DNA of 64,000 nucleotides from Arthrobacter sp. CJ23 (lineage in GTDB: Bacteria > Actinomycetota > Actinomycetes > Actinomycetales > Micrococcaceae). Made by a program: the position numbers and the translations under genes. Every line of letters begins with the position of its first letter. Position 1 is the first letter of the stretch. The notes beneath the pieces are model-generated. The model made no database searches. It was given only the letters and a program-made list of their open reading frames with translations, and was not told the DNA's origin. The stretch lies in contig NZ_CP102950.1 in assembly GCF_024741795.1 (NCBI RefSeq), positions 2,480,001-2,544,000 on the forward strand, read 5' to 3'. Shown here piece after piece: positions 1 through 7,773 of the stretch.

Positions 1-895
1 CCTGGGAAAATTGCGGGCCTTGAGGGCGCAAAAACAACGGTGAAGGTCCAGGCACTCATCGCCCTCAAGGCTGACTTCCCCCTGCCCGTTCTGCTGGATG
101 TCTCAGGGCTTGCCCGGTCGACGTTCTTCTATCACCAGGCCCGTCTCCAGGCACCCGATCCGAAGGAAGCACTCAAGGCTGCAGTCACGGAGATCTTCGA
201 GAAGAACCACGGCCGGTACGGGCACCGCCGCATCCACACCGAGCTGGTCAAGCAAGGCTGGACGGTCGCGAAGAAGACCGTGCTGAAGCTGATGCGCTTA
301 CTGCAACTGCTCTGCAAGGTCCGGCGGAAGAAGCGCTACAACTCCTACCGAGGCGAACAGGGCGCCATTGCCCCGAACCTGCTGAACCGGGAGTTCGACG
401 CTGATGCCCCGAACCAGAAGTGGGTTACCGACGTGACGGAGTTCCGCGTCGGGGACCGGAAGCTCTATCTCTCACCGGTCATGGACCTCTTCGACCGGCA
501 GATCATCTCCTACACCATCGGTTCGTCCCCGAACCTGGAGCTGACCAACACCTCACTGCGCGAGGCCCTGGCGACGCTCGAGTCCGGCCAGCAGCCGCTC
601 GTGCATTCGGACCAGGGCTTCCAGTACCAGCACGCCTCCTGGCGGAACCTCCTGCAAGGTCGCTGGCGCGGCCCAATCGATGTCCCGCAAGGGCAACTGC
701 TACGACAACGCCGTCATGGAGAACTACTTCGGACACCTCAAGGAAGAACTCTTCCACTACGTCCGGTTCCTCAACACCGAAGCACTGGCAACGGCTTTGC
801 ACGAGTACATCCGCTGGTACAACACCGAACGGATCTCCACAAAGCTCAAGGGCCTGAGCCCGGTGCAATACCGTGCCCAGACCCTTGCAGCCTAG
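1..895 (+). pseudogene. IS3-family transposase (OrfB type), 5' partial and frameshifted
   Basis: This is the DDE integrase part of an IS3/IS150-type transposase, which cuts and joins element ends. The first frame is open from base 1, so the 5' end and any OrfA lie outside the window; a GTG at 40 is a possible internal start. An HTH_21-like region (GRYGHRRIH) is followed by the rve core. The three catalytic residues are visible: Asp at 430 (WVTDVTEF), Asp at 610 (HSDQG) and Glu at 719 (ENYFGHLKEE). The Glu lies in another frame: reading must move from frame 1 to frame 2 near 660, where one extra base separates LLQ from AGAAQSMSRKGN. The protein therefore cannot be made whole and the copy is probably dead. 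Family assignment is very secure; the indel could also be a sequencing error. Confidence 0.9.
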
Positions 896-934
896 AATCC
901 CATTTAGCCAGTCCAACATTCGGGGACCAGTTCA
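1..934 (+). mobile_element. IS3-family insertion sequence, right part
   Basis: The element holding the broken transposase runs in from outside the window. Its right end is probably at 934: reading inward from 934 on the minus strand gives TGAACTGGTCCCCGAATG, a TG-initiated terminus of the kind that ends IS3 elements. The left inverted repeat and the target duplication lie outside, so the boundary is inferred. Confidence 0.6.
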
Positions 935-1177
935 GTGTGGAGCTGGGGCCGCTTCTTTGATGGTGGGCCGGGGCGTCTGTTTGGTGTTCAGCGTGTCGTT
1001 GGCGACGGCGTGGTCAGACTAATATGCGCGGGTTGGTTACCGCAGGGCGAAGGTGTTCGGCTGGAGGGTATCGCTTCTCTAGGGTCGGGCGTGGCCCCGT
1101 TGGGGGGCTGCCCATAGGAGTGACGCGAGTTCACTCCACGCGCTGCGAGACACCGACGCAGAGGCCCCGGGGGGTTT

Positions 1178-2289
1178 TCAGGGCCGCTGCTGTGTGGCGG
1201 CGGTTTGAGCTTCGCTGGCCAGAGACCAGCACCAGCCGGCCAGTTCCCGGGCGATCGCGACGTTCGCGACCACGGGCCGTTTCCGGTGTTCGAGGTAGAC
1301 GAGCCAGCGCTCATGGAGGCGCCGGTTGCTCGACCCTGCCCGCGGGCCCGTGCCGCGGGGGGTGGCGGCTTCCCACCGCGAACGCATAAGCGTTGAGGGG
1401 TGGGTGTAGGGCCGGCGATGGTGCCAGGCGGCCTCGATGAGCAGCCGGCGGGCGTGGGTGTTGCCGGTCTTGGTGATGCCGCCCTGGGCGCGGCGCTGGC
1501 CGGAGGAGTTCTCCGACGGCACCAGGCCCAGGTAGGCGCCGATCGTGGATCCGGTGAACCGGTTCCAGTCCCCGATCTCGACGGCCAGGCCGAACGCGGT
1601 CAGCGTCGAGACCCCGCGCAGGCATTCCAGCGCCCGCACCACCGGGGTGTATTCGCTGTCATAGGCGATTTTCGTGATGGCCGCATCCAGGCGGTCCCGC
1701 CGGGCCAGAGCCTGCGTGACAGCCTCAAGGGCAAGATCGTAGGCCAGCTGCAGGGGCGCGGAGTCGAAGCGTTGCCGGTAGAGCCAGCCCATGTGGGTCT
1801 GGGTCCAGGTGTCCCCGCCGCTGTAGTGGATGCCCTGGCGCAGCAGCAGTTTCGAGACCCGGTGCCGGGCCCGCATCAGGTCCCCCGCGGGTATCTTCCC
1901 GGGCCCGGACCAGGTCCCTGGCCGCTTCCTGCCCGGGGCCCGGGACGGTGACCTCGGTGATCTGGTCCAGCTTCAAGAGCCGGGCCAGATGCAGGGCATC
2001 GTTGCGGTCCGTTTTTACCCGGTCCCCGGGCGGGCGTTGGAGCTTGGACTGGGCCGCGACCACACAATCAACACCGGCCGCCCGCAACACCCGGGCCAGG
2101 ACGAAACCGGTCGGGCTCGGCTTCGTAAACGACCCGGGACGGGCCAGGCAGCCCCTGGACCCAGGCCAGGATCTCCCCATGGTCCGGGGTCAGCCGGGCC
2201 CGGAGAACCTCACCGGTCTGCCCGTCGATCGCGCAGGCAACAACCGACAGGGCGTGGACATCCAGGCCCACGTGAGTACGCTCGAACAT
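1178..2289 (-). pseudogene. IS110-family transposase with two frameshifts
   Basis: This is a DEDD-type transposase of the IS110 family, which uses a RuvC-like nuclease domain plus a C-terminal serine domain. Three pieces in different frames line up into one protein. The N-terminal piece starts at ATG 2289 (MFERTHVGLDVHA) behind a GGAGG 8 nt upstream. The middle piece contains KTDRNDALHLARLL. The C-terminal piece has LECLRGVSTLTAFGLA and then GLVPSENSSGQRR with the expected serine. Frame is lost near 2117 (one extra base after VVYEA) and again in the C run at 1882-1886 (one extra base after REDTRG). Two independent indels make this a true pseudogene rather than an assembly error. Ends are undefined because IS110 elements lack obvious inverted repeats. 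Confidence 0.88.
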
Positions 2290-2290
2290 A

Positions 2291-2378
2291 GCTGGAACCT
2301 CCAACCTTCAAATGTGGCTCTGCCCCAACGGATTAAGTCTGGGGACAACCCACGGGAACTTGAAGAGAAGGTTCCAGC
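2291..2378 (-). ncRNA. structured non-coding region upstream of the IS110 transposase (candidate bridge RNA segment)
   Basis: Nested inverted repeats fill this stretch directly upstream of the transposase start: GCTGGAACCT at 2291-2300 with AGGTTCCAGC at 2369-2378, CTTCAA at 2306-2311 with TTGAAG at 2360-2365, GTGG at 2314-2317 with CCAC at 2350-2353, and CCCCA at 2323-2327 with TGGGG at 2340-2344. As RNA this forms one long interrupted hairpin. In the IS110 group, the non-coding segment upstream of the transposase encodes the bridge RNA that guides target and donor choice, so this could be part of one. It also covers bases near the transposase ribosome-binding site, so translational control is the alternative. 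Confidence 0.5.
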
Positions 2379-2556
2379 CCACCAGTTTCCCGGTCCTTCC
2401 GATAAAGGCCATTCACGCCGGGGACCAGGCCCCGGACAGCGCGGCCCCGGGACCCGGGCACACCCCACAGCCCGCGGTCCGGAGCCGTCCCGGCGACAAT
2501 GGACGATCAGAAGGACCAGAACCCACCCCGGGCCGCAGCCCCCTCACACATATCGT

Positions 2557-2979
2557 CTAGTCGCCGGCGGCACGCATCCGGCTGACGAGGCCCACGGTGT
2601 TTCCTTCGCTGTCCTCGAAGAAGGCCATCCATTCCTCGGATCCGGCGGGACCGAGGCGCCCGTCCTCGTGTGTGAAGATGACGTGGGGATCGGTGATGAT
2701 TCTCACGCCGCGACGGCGGAGGTCCTCGATACGGCCATGGATGTCGGCAACTTCCAGGTAGATCAACGACGACGGCGCTCCCTTCTCCAGCAGGAGCCTC
2801 ACCCCGCCGAGATCAAAGAAGAGCAGGCCTGGCGGATCGAAGACTGCGCGCGGCTCCGCCTCGAGGAGCTGCGCATAGAACGCCGACGCCCGGTCAAGGT
2901 CCTCGGCGTGCTGGGCTACCTGAATGAGCTTCAACGGTTCCTCCTGGGCGGCTGGCAACGGATCTCCCTTTGGCGCCAT
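2557..2979 (-). CDS. VOC-family (glyoxalase/bleomycin-resistance fold) protein
   Basis: A 140-aa cytosolic protein with one vicinal-oxygen-chelate domain. The start of the fold is LIQVAQHAEDLDRASAFYAQ; the end is the typical WMAFFEDSEGNTVGLVSRM. One domain is only half of a metal site, so family members dimerise. The substrate cannot be told. I placed the start at ATG 2979 because the fold begins about 15 residues later. The frame stays open further upstream into the divergent DUF3054 gene, but that extension looks like antisense of its membrane segments. The intergenic gap with that gene is 55 bp. Confidence 0.75.
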   Translation of the reverse strand: MAPKGDPLPAAQEEPLKLIQVAQHAEDLDRASAFYAQLLEAEPRAVFDPPGLLFFDLGGVRLLLEKGAPSSLIYLEVADIHGRIEDLRRRGVRIITDPHVIFTHEDGRLGPAGSEEWMAFFEDSEGNTVGLVSRMRAAGD

Positions 2980-3021
2980 CTTGAAGTGTTTGCCGGGTTC
3001 GTACAAGGGCGGCGCCCCCGA

Positions 3022-3027
3022 TAGTGT
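3022..3027 (+). promoter_or_regulatory. -10 box of a leaderless promoter for the DUF3054 gene
   Basis: TAGTGT lies 7 nt before the ATG at 3035 and there is no ribosome-binding site, so transcription probably starts at or next to the start codon. Confidence 0.5.
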
Positions 3028-3034
3028 CAGAGGC

Positions 3035-3433
3035 ATGCGTTCAACTTCCCGCACCCCACGTCCGGCAGCCGCGTTCACGGCGGCGGCCGATGCCCTGCTG
3101 ATCCTCGTCTTCGCTGCCATCGGCCGTGATGCCCATGCACGCGGAGACATCATCACGGGCGTCTTCGCAACAGCATGGCCTTTCCTGGCCGGCGCGGCCA
3201 TTGCCTGGCTCGCCGCGCGGGTCTGGCGCGCCCCACTGGCACTCTGGCCGTCGGGGGTGGCTGTGTGGATCGGCGCCGTGGCAGGTGGAATGCTTCTGCG
3301 GGCCGTCACCGGGCAGTCCGTGGTTCTGCCCTTCGTGATCGTTGCGCTGATCAGCCTGGCCTTATTCCTGCTCGGCTACCGCGGAATCATCGCGTTGGTG
3401 ACCCGGTTCAGGGCATCGCGGCCACGTGCCTGA
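3035..3433 (+). CDS. DUF3054 family membrane protein
   Basis: A 132-aa integral membrane protein of unknown function. Four hydrophobic stretches are visible: around the first 30 residues (ALLILVFAAIGRDAH), 45-60 (WPFLAGAAIAWLAA), 70-88 (VAVWIGAVAGGMLLRA) and 95-117 (VVLPFVIVALISLALFLLGY). The early IGRDAH motif and the length match the DUF3054 family. An earlier in-frame ATG at 2924 would run through the divergent VOC gene; ATG 3035 is preferred because a -10 box sits 7 nt before it. Confidence 0.8.
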   Translation: MRSTSRTPRPAAAFTAAADALLILVFAAIGRDAHARGDIITGVFATAWPFLAGAAIAWLAARVWRAPLALWPSGVAVWIGAVAGGMLLRAVTGQSVVLPFVIVALISLALFLLGYRGIIALVTRFRASRPRA

Positions 3434-3506
3434 AGCGCCTCGCCGAAGGGCCTCATGTACTAGGCTTGAAAGCAACCGCAACGATGCTTTTCCGGAAAGG
3501 CCTTAA

Positions 3507-3788
3507 GTGATCACCGCTTTCGTTTTGATCAAGACGGATGCTTCGCGCATCCCGGAAACCGCGGAGGAAATCTCTGCCATCCAGGGCATCAGCGAGGTCT
3601 ATTCAGTCACCGGCGAATGGGACCTCATTGCTGTGGCCCGGGTATCCCAGCATGAGGAACTCGCCGATGTCATTGCCGACCGGCTCTCCAAAGTGCCGGC
3701 CGTGGTCCACACCACCACCCACATTGCTTTCCGCTCCTACTCGCAGCACGATCTTGACGCGGCCTTCGCCCTGGGGTTCGAGCAGTAG
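3507..3788 (+). CDS. Lrp/AsnC-type ligand-binding (RAM) domain protein without HTH
   Basis: A 93-aa protein made only of the effector-binding domain of Lrp/AsnC regulators: an alpha/beta sandwich beginning ITAFVLIKTD and including VYSVTGEWDLIAVARV. Such stand-alone domains oligomerise and bind amino acids, either as modulators of full Lrp proteins or as sensors, but have no DNA-binding helix-turn-helix of their own. The GTG start follows AAAGG by 6 nt; a possible -10 TAGGCT lies near 3461. It is separated from convergent trpD by a strong terminator, so any role in tryptophan control would be by proximity only. Confidence 0.85.
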   Translation: MITAFVLIKTDASRIPETAEEISAIQGISEVYSVTGEWDLIAVARVSQHEELADVIADRLSKVPAVVHTTTHIAFRSYSQHDLDAAFALGFEQ

Positions 3789-3807
3789 GCGCTTCGGACG
3801 TCAATGC

Positions 3808-3842
3808 AAAGAGCCGCCGGCACCATGCCGGCGGCTCTTTGC
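3808..3842. terminator. bidirectional intrinsic terminator
   Basis: A 14-bp perfect stem, AAAGAGCCGCCGGC (3808-3821) with its complement at 3827-3840, ends in T residues on the plus strand and, because the stem starts with AAA, also on the minus strand. It lies between the AsnC-type gene and convergent trpD. Confidence 0.85.
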
Positions 3843-3879
3843 TTTGGCGGGGAAAGGACTTGACTGGTAGGAACGACGG

Positions 3880-4938
3880 CTAGCCTTGGCTGAGCTCGAT
3901 CCATTTCGCCAGGACAGCGGCAGCTTTTCCGGAGTCGATGGATTCCGCGGCGGTCCCAAGGGCGGCGCTCATGCGCTCTGCCAGTGTTCCGCGGGCCTGT
4001 GTATCGAAGGAGACAAGGCCCGCCGCAGCGTTGAGCAGCACGGCATCGCGGACCGGGCCGGTCCGGCCCGCGAGCACGTCACGGACCACCACCGCGTTGG
4101 CGGCGGCGTCCCCGCCTCGCAGGTCTGCCACCGTGGAGGTCCGGATCCCGAGTTCGGCAGGCGAGAACGACTGCTCGGTTACTCTGCCGTCCCGGATTTC
4201 CCAGACAGTGGAAGGCCCTGTCGGGGTGAGTTCGTCGAGGCCGTCATCGCCGCGGAAGACCAAGCCCCGGCTGCCGCGACGTGCTAGGACGCCTGCCACG
4301 AGCGGGGCCATCCGGGCGTTGGCGACACCCACGGCCGAGGCCTGCACATGGGCGGGATTGGTCAGTGGGCCCAGGAAGTTGAAGGCCGTCGGGATGGCCA
4401 GTTCCTTCCGCGGAACCGCAGTGTGGCGAAAGGAAGGGTGGAAGACCTGGGCAAAGCAGAAGGTGATTCCCGCCTCTTCCGCGTTCCGCGCCACCCTGTC
4501 AATCGGCAGGTCGAGACGCACACCCAGTGCTTCCAGGACGTCGGCAGAGCCCGACGACGACGATGCCGCCCGGTTGCCATGCTTGACCACCCGGGCGCCG
4601 GCGCCGGCGCATACGAGTGCGGCCATGGTTGAGATGTTCACGGTGTTCAGCTGGTCTCCGCCGGTACCGACGATGTCCAGCTTTTCGCCGGCGATGGAGA
4701 TGGGGTTCGCATGTCCGACCATGGCCTCGACCAGGCCTGTCAGCTCTTCCACTGTCTCGCCCTTTGCCCGCAGTGCCACAAGGAACCCCGCGATCTGAGC
4801 CGGAGTCGCTTCGCCCGACATGATCGTGTTCATGGCCCATGCCGTTTGGCCCACTTCGAGGTCGGTGCCGTTGATGAGCGCAGAGATGAGCCCAGGCCAG
4901 GTGCTGCTGGTTTGCTGTGCCGATGCCGGTGAAGTCAC
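3880..4938 (-). CDS. trpD: anthranilate phosphoribosyltransferase
   Basis: Transfers phosphoribose from PRPP to anthranilate, the second step of tryptophan synthesis, in the cytosol. The 352-aa length is normal. The glycine-rich PRPP site [17 protein letters not shown] lies near residue 90, followed by the anthranilate/PRPP motif [18 protein letters not shown]. The start is GTG 4938. Its AGGAG directly touches the GTG and so cannot act as a normal ribosome-binding site, but a TAGCAT box ends 6 nt upstream, which points to a leaderless message. An in-frame stop lies 12 nt upstream, so no longer form is possible. The gene stands alone, without other trp genes nearby. Confidence 0.95.
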   Translation of the reverse strand: MTSPASAQQTSSTWPGLISALINGTDLEVGQTAWAMNTIMSGEATPAQIAGFLVALRAKGETVEELTGLVEAMVGHANPISIAGEKLDIVGTGGDQLNTVNISTMAALVCAGAGARVVKHGNRAASSSSGSADVLEALGVRLDLPIDRVARNAEEAGITFCFAQVFHPSFRHTAVPRKELAIPTAFNFLGPLTNPAHVQASAVGVANARMAPLVAGVLARRGSRGLVFRGDDGLDELTPTGPSTVWEIRDGRVTEQSFSPAELGIRTSTVADLRGGDAAANAVVVRDVLAGRTGPVRDAVLLNAAAGLVSFDTQARGTLAERMSAALGTAAESIDSGKAAAVLAKWIELSQG

Positions 4939-4944
4939 CTCCTG

Positions 4945-4950
4945 ATGCTA
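4945..4950 (-). promoter_or_regulatory. -10 box of leaderless trpD promoter
   Basis: On the minus strand TAGCAT is followed by 6 nt and then the GTG start of trpD. This explains why the apparent Shine-Dalgarno touches the start codon. Confidence 0.55.
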
Positions 4951-5050
4951 TCGAGCGAGCGGCTCCCGTGACCAATGCTGGTCCCGCCGGGAACTTTTCG
5001 GCGCGATTTCGCGTCTTTGTAGAAAAAGTCCCCGGATTCGGTGGTTCGCA

Positions 5051-5080
5051 TTGGGAAGTCTGGACTTTTACAGACATAAT
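5051..5080 (+). promoter_or_regulatory. ctaE promoter, probably leaderless
   Basis: A -35 TTGGGA (5051-5056) and a -10 CATAAT (5075-5080) are 18 bp apart, and the GTG of ctaE begins at 5087, 6 nt after the -10. The spacer carries an inverted repeat, GTCTG (5058-5062) with CAGAC (5071-5075), that could be an operator. Confidence 0.6.
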
Positions 5081-5086
5081 GTCCTT

Positions 5087-5725
5087 GTGACATCTGCGAC
5101 CCATGCCCCCAGTACCCCGGCGCACCCGACGCTGAACCGCCCCAACCTGGTTTCTGTTGGAACCGTTGTTTGGCTGTCCAGTGAGTTGATGTTCTTCGCC
5201 GGTCTCTTTGCCATGTACTTCACTCTGCGTTCCACATCCGGACTGATGTGGGCCGAAGAGACCGCCAAGCTCAACTTCCCGTTTGCGCTCGTAAACACCA
5301 TTGTCCTCGTGGCAAGTTCCTTCACCTGCCAGATGGGCGTCTTCGCCGCCGAGCGGCTTGAACCGCGCCGCACGGGCGGCCCGCTGCAGTTCACCCGCTG
5401 GGGCATGACCGAATGGTTCGCCCTGACCTTCATCATGGGTGCCTTCTTCGTAGCCGGCCAGACCACGGAATACGCCATGCTCGTCTCCGAGCACGTGTCG
5501 CTGTCTTCCAACGCTTATGGCTCTGCGTTCTACATCACGACCGGCTTCCACGGCCTCCACGTCATCGGCGGTCTGATTGCTTTCCTCTTCATCATCGGCC
5601 GTGCTTTTGCCGCCAAGAAGTTCGGGCACTTTGAAGCGACGTCGGCCATTGTCACCTCGTACTACTGGCACTTCGTTGACGTTGTCTGGATCGGCCTCTT
5701 CCTGGTCATCTACGTCCTCAAGTAA
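5087..5725 (+). CDS. ctaE: cytochrome c oxidase subunit III
   Basis: Structural subunit of the aa3-type terminal oxidase in the plasma membrane. The 212-aa protein shows five hydrophobic segments, the conserved [17 protein letters not shown], the [10 protein letters not shown] motif and the C-terminal [14 protein letters not shown] typical of subunit III. The five-helix form without the first two helices is normal in Actinobacteria. An upstream in-frame codon at 5051 lies in the promoter, so GTG 5087 is preferred. It heads the ctaE-qcrC-qcrA-qcrB cluster, the usual actinobacterial arrangement for the bcc-aa3 supercomplex; the other oxidase subunits are at 10.8-13.8 kb on the other strand. Confidence 0.95.
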   Translation: MTSATHAPSTPAHPTLNRPNLVSVGTVVWLSSELMFFAGLFAMYFTLRSTSGLMWAEETAKLNFPFALVNTIVLVASSFTCQMGVFAAERLEPRRTGGPLQFTRWGMTEWFALTFIMGAFFVAGQTTEYAMLVSEHVSLSSNAYGSAFYITTGFHGLHVIGGLIAFLFIIGRAFAAKKFGHFEATSAIVTSYYWHFVDVVWIGLFLVIYVLK

Positions 5726-5813
5726 GCCCCGCTTTGACTCTTTTTCTACAAGAGGCAGAATTTCAAGAAGCGGCTCACGGAGCCGACGCAGGATCGAATA
5801 AAGGAACCACCAC

Positions 5814-6602
5814 GTGAAGGCACTCTCGCAAAAGCGACGTCACCCACTGGCAGCGATAGCGCTGCTGCTGATGGGGCTCCTCCTCACTGGTGGGCTCTAC
5901 GCCGTTGCCACAACTGTCAACCAGGCCAAGGCCGACACCACCAGCTTCAGCGCGAACGACGCAGAGGAGGGTGGCAAGCTCTTTGCCGCCAACTGCGCCA
6001 CGTGCCACGGCATGGGTGCCAGCGGGACCAAGGACGGCCCCTCGCTGGTCGGCGTAGGTGCAGCCGCAGTTGACTTCCAAGTTGGCACCGGCCGTATGCC
6101 CATGCAGATGAATGGCCCCCAGGCCCAGGCCAAGCCGCAGCAGTTCAACGACCAGCAGACACACGAACTGTCCGCCTACGTAGCATCACTGGGCGCCGGC
6201 CCGGCCATTCCCGAAGAGCACCTGCTTGACGAAAAGGGAGACGCAGCCAAGGGCGGCGAGCTCTTCCGGGTCAACTGCGCCATGTGCCACAACGCTGCGG
6301 CAGCAGGCGGCGCCCTGACGCGCGGCAAATTTGCCCCTGCCCTGGCGGACGTTACCGGCAAGCACATCTACGAAGCCATGGCCACGGGCCCCCAGAACAT
6401 GCCCGTGTTCAATGATTCGAATGTCACCCCCGAAGGAAAGCGTGACATCATCACCTTCCTGAAGACCATCGAAGCCAACGGCTCCCCGGGCGGTGCCGAC
6501 CTCGGCGCCCTCGGTCCGGTGTCCGAAGGCCTCTTTGTGTGGGTGGCAGGCCTGGGCGTCATCATCGCGTTCACCATCTGGCTGACATCGCGCACTTCGT
6601 AG
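5814..6602 (+). CDS. qcrC: diheme cytochrome c subunit of the cytochrome bc1 complex
   Basis: Carries electrons from the Rieske protein to the CuA centre of the oxidase. The 262-aa protein has an N-terminal membrane anchor (about residues 13-33), two c-type heme-binding sites, CATCH near residue 62 and CAMCH near residue 160, and a C-terminal membrane helix near 240-258 with a short positive tail. Two heme domains between two helices is the actinobacterial form that replaces a soluble cytochrome c. The start is GTG 5814, 88 bp after ctaE. Confidence 0.95.
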   Translation: MKALSQKRRHPLAAIALLLMGLLLTGGLYAVATTVNQAKADTTSFSANDAEEGGKLFAANCATCHGMGASGTKDGPSLVGVGAAAVDFQVGTGRMPMQMNGPQAQAKPQQFNDQQTHELSAYVASLGAGPAIPEEHLLDEKGDAAKGGELFRVNCAMCHNAAAAGGALTRGKFAPALADVTGKHIYEAMATGPQNMPVFNDSNVTPEGKRDIITFLKTIEANGSPGGADLGALGPVSEGLFVWVAGLGVIIAFTIWLTSRTS

Positions 6603-6702
6603 CCGCACCAAGGCCGCAAAAACTTCTGCTGCACGTCAGCAGGTTGGAACTGATAATTAACTCGGCCCAGGCCGAGACAACGAGAGAAGGATGAGGCGAA
6701 TT

Positions 6703-7773
6703 ATGGGCAACCATAGTGACGGCAGTCCGAACCACTCGGGCACCGTAGCTACGGCTGGTCAGAATGAAGTGGAGAAGTTCCAGGATCCTGGACTTCCTCC
6801 GCATCGTTTGCGCCTGGCTGACACGGACCCGAAGGCCGCAAAGCGTGCCGAGCGTCAGGTGGCCATTCTGTTTGGCAGCTCGATCGTCGGTACCGTGATC
6901 TTCCTGGTGGCGTACTTCGCCATCGATCTGGGACACGACTCGTCGATTGCCACGATCCGCACGCAGAACCTTCTGCTGGGTCTCGGCACCGCATTCGCGA
7001 TGCTGGGCATCGGTACGGGCATCGTGCACTGGGCCAAGGCCCTCATGCCGGACCACGAAGTTTCGGAAGAGCGCCACGGTATCCGCAGCGAGGAAGACCG
7101 CCAGGCGGCTGTACGCATCGTCGACGACATCGTTGAGGAAACCGGCATCAAGCGCCGTCCGCTGATCCGCAACACCCTTCTGGGTGCCGTGGCTCTGGCC
7201 CCGCTGCCGGCGCTGGCCATTTTCGGCGACCTGGGCCCGCGCCCTGACGACAAGCTGGCGCACACCATGTGGGCACCGGAAGGCGGCAAGCTCAAGCGGC
7301 TCACCCGTGACCCCGACGGCACCCCCATCAAGGCCTCGGATGTCACCATCGGTTCGGCGTTCCACGTCATTCCCGAAGGTCTCAACGAGCTCCACGAAGG
7401 CAAGCTGAACGAAAAGGCCAAGGCCGTTGTTCTGCTTATGCGTCTGAACCCGGATTCGCTCAACCCCTCACCGGGGCGCGAGAACTGGGGCTACAACGGC
7501 ATCGTTGCCTACTCGAAGATCTGCACGCACGTTGGCTGCCCTGTTGCTCTCTACGAGCAGCAGACCCACCACCTGCTGTGCCCTTGCCACCAGTCGACGT
7601 TCGACCTCACGCAGGAATGCAAGGTCATCTTCGGCCCGGCAAGCCGCCCGCTCCCCCAGCTGCCGATCGCCATCGATGCTGAGGGCTACCTGGTAGCCAC
7701 GAGCGACTTCAAAGAACCTGTCGGACCGAGTTACTGGGAGCGTGACGAGCATGAGCGCCGCATCAACAGCTGA
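6703..7773 (+). CDS. qcrA: Rieske iron-sulfur subunit of the cytochrome bc1 complex
   Basis: Takes electrons from menaquinol and passes them to QcrC. The 356-aa protein has three N-terminal membrane helices (for example near residues 48-70 and 83-105, and a third near 150-170), as in actinobacterial QcrA, then the [2Fe-2S] domain with CTHVGCP and CPCHQSTF, whose two Cys and two His bind the cluster. ATG 6703 follows AAGGATGAGG at good distance; the in-frame ATG 6691 would leave almost no spacing. The 3' end overlaps qcrB. Confidence 0.95.
   Translation: MGNHSDGSPNHSGTVATAGQNEVEKFQDPGLPPHRLRLADTDPKAAKRAERQVAILFGSSIVGTVIFLVAYFAIDLGHDSSIATIRTQNLLLGLGTAFAMLGIGTGIVHWAKALMPDHEVSEERHGIRSEEDRQAAVRIVDDIVEETGIKRRPLIRNTLLGAVALAPLPALAIFGDLGPRPDDKLAHTMWAPEGGKLKRLTRDPDGTPIKASDVTIGSAFHVIPEGLNELHEGKLNEKAKAVVLLMRLNPDSLNPSPGRENWGYNGIVAYSKICTHVGCPVALYEQQTHHLLCPCHQSTFDLTQECKVIFGPASRPLPQLPIAIDAEGYLVATSDFKEPVGPSYWERDEHERRINS

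Noticed and set aside
2980..3309. N-terminal extension of the VOC gene to 250 aa
   Set aside because: The added part is antisense to the DUF3054 membrane helices and has no VOC homology.
3440..3506. Operator for the AsnC-type domain protein
   Set aside because: No dyad is visible and the protein has no DNA-binding domain, so autoregulation cannot be supported.
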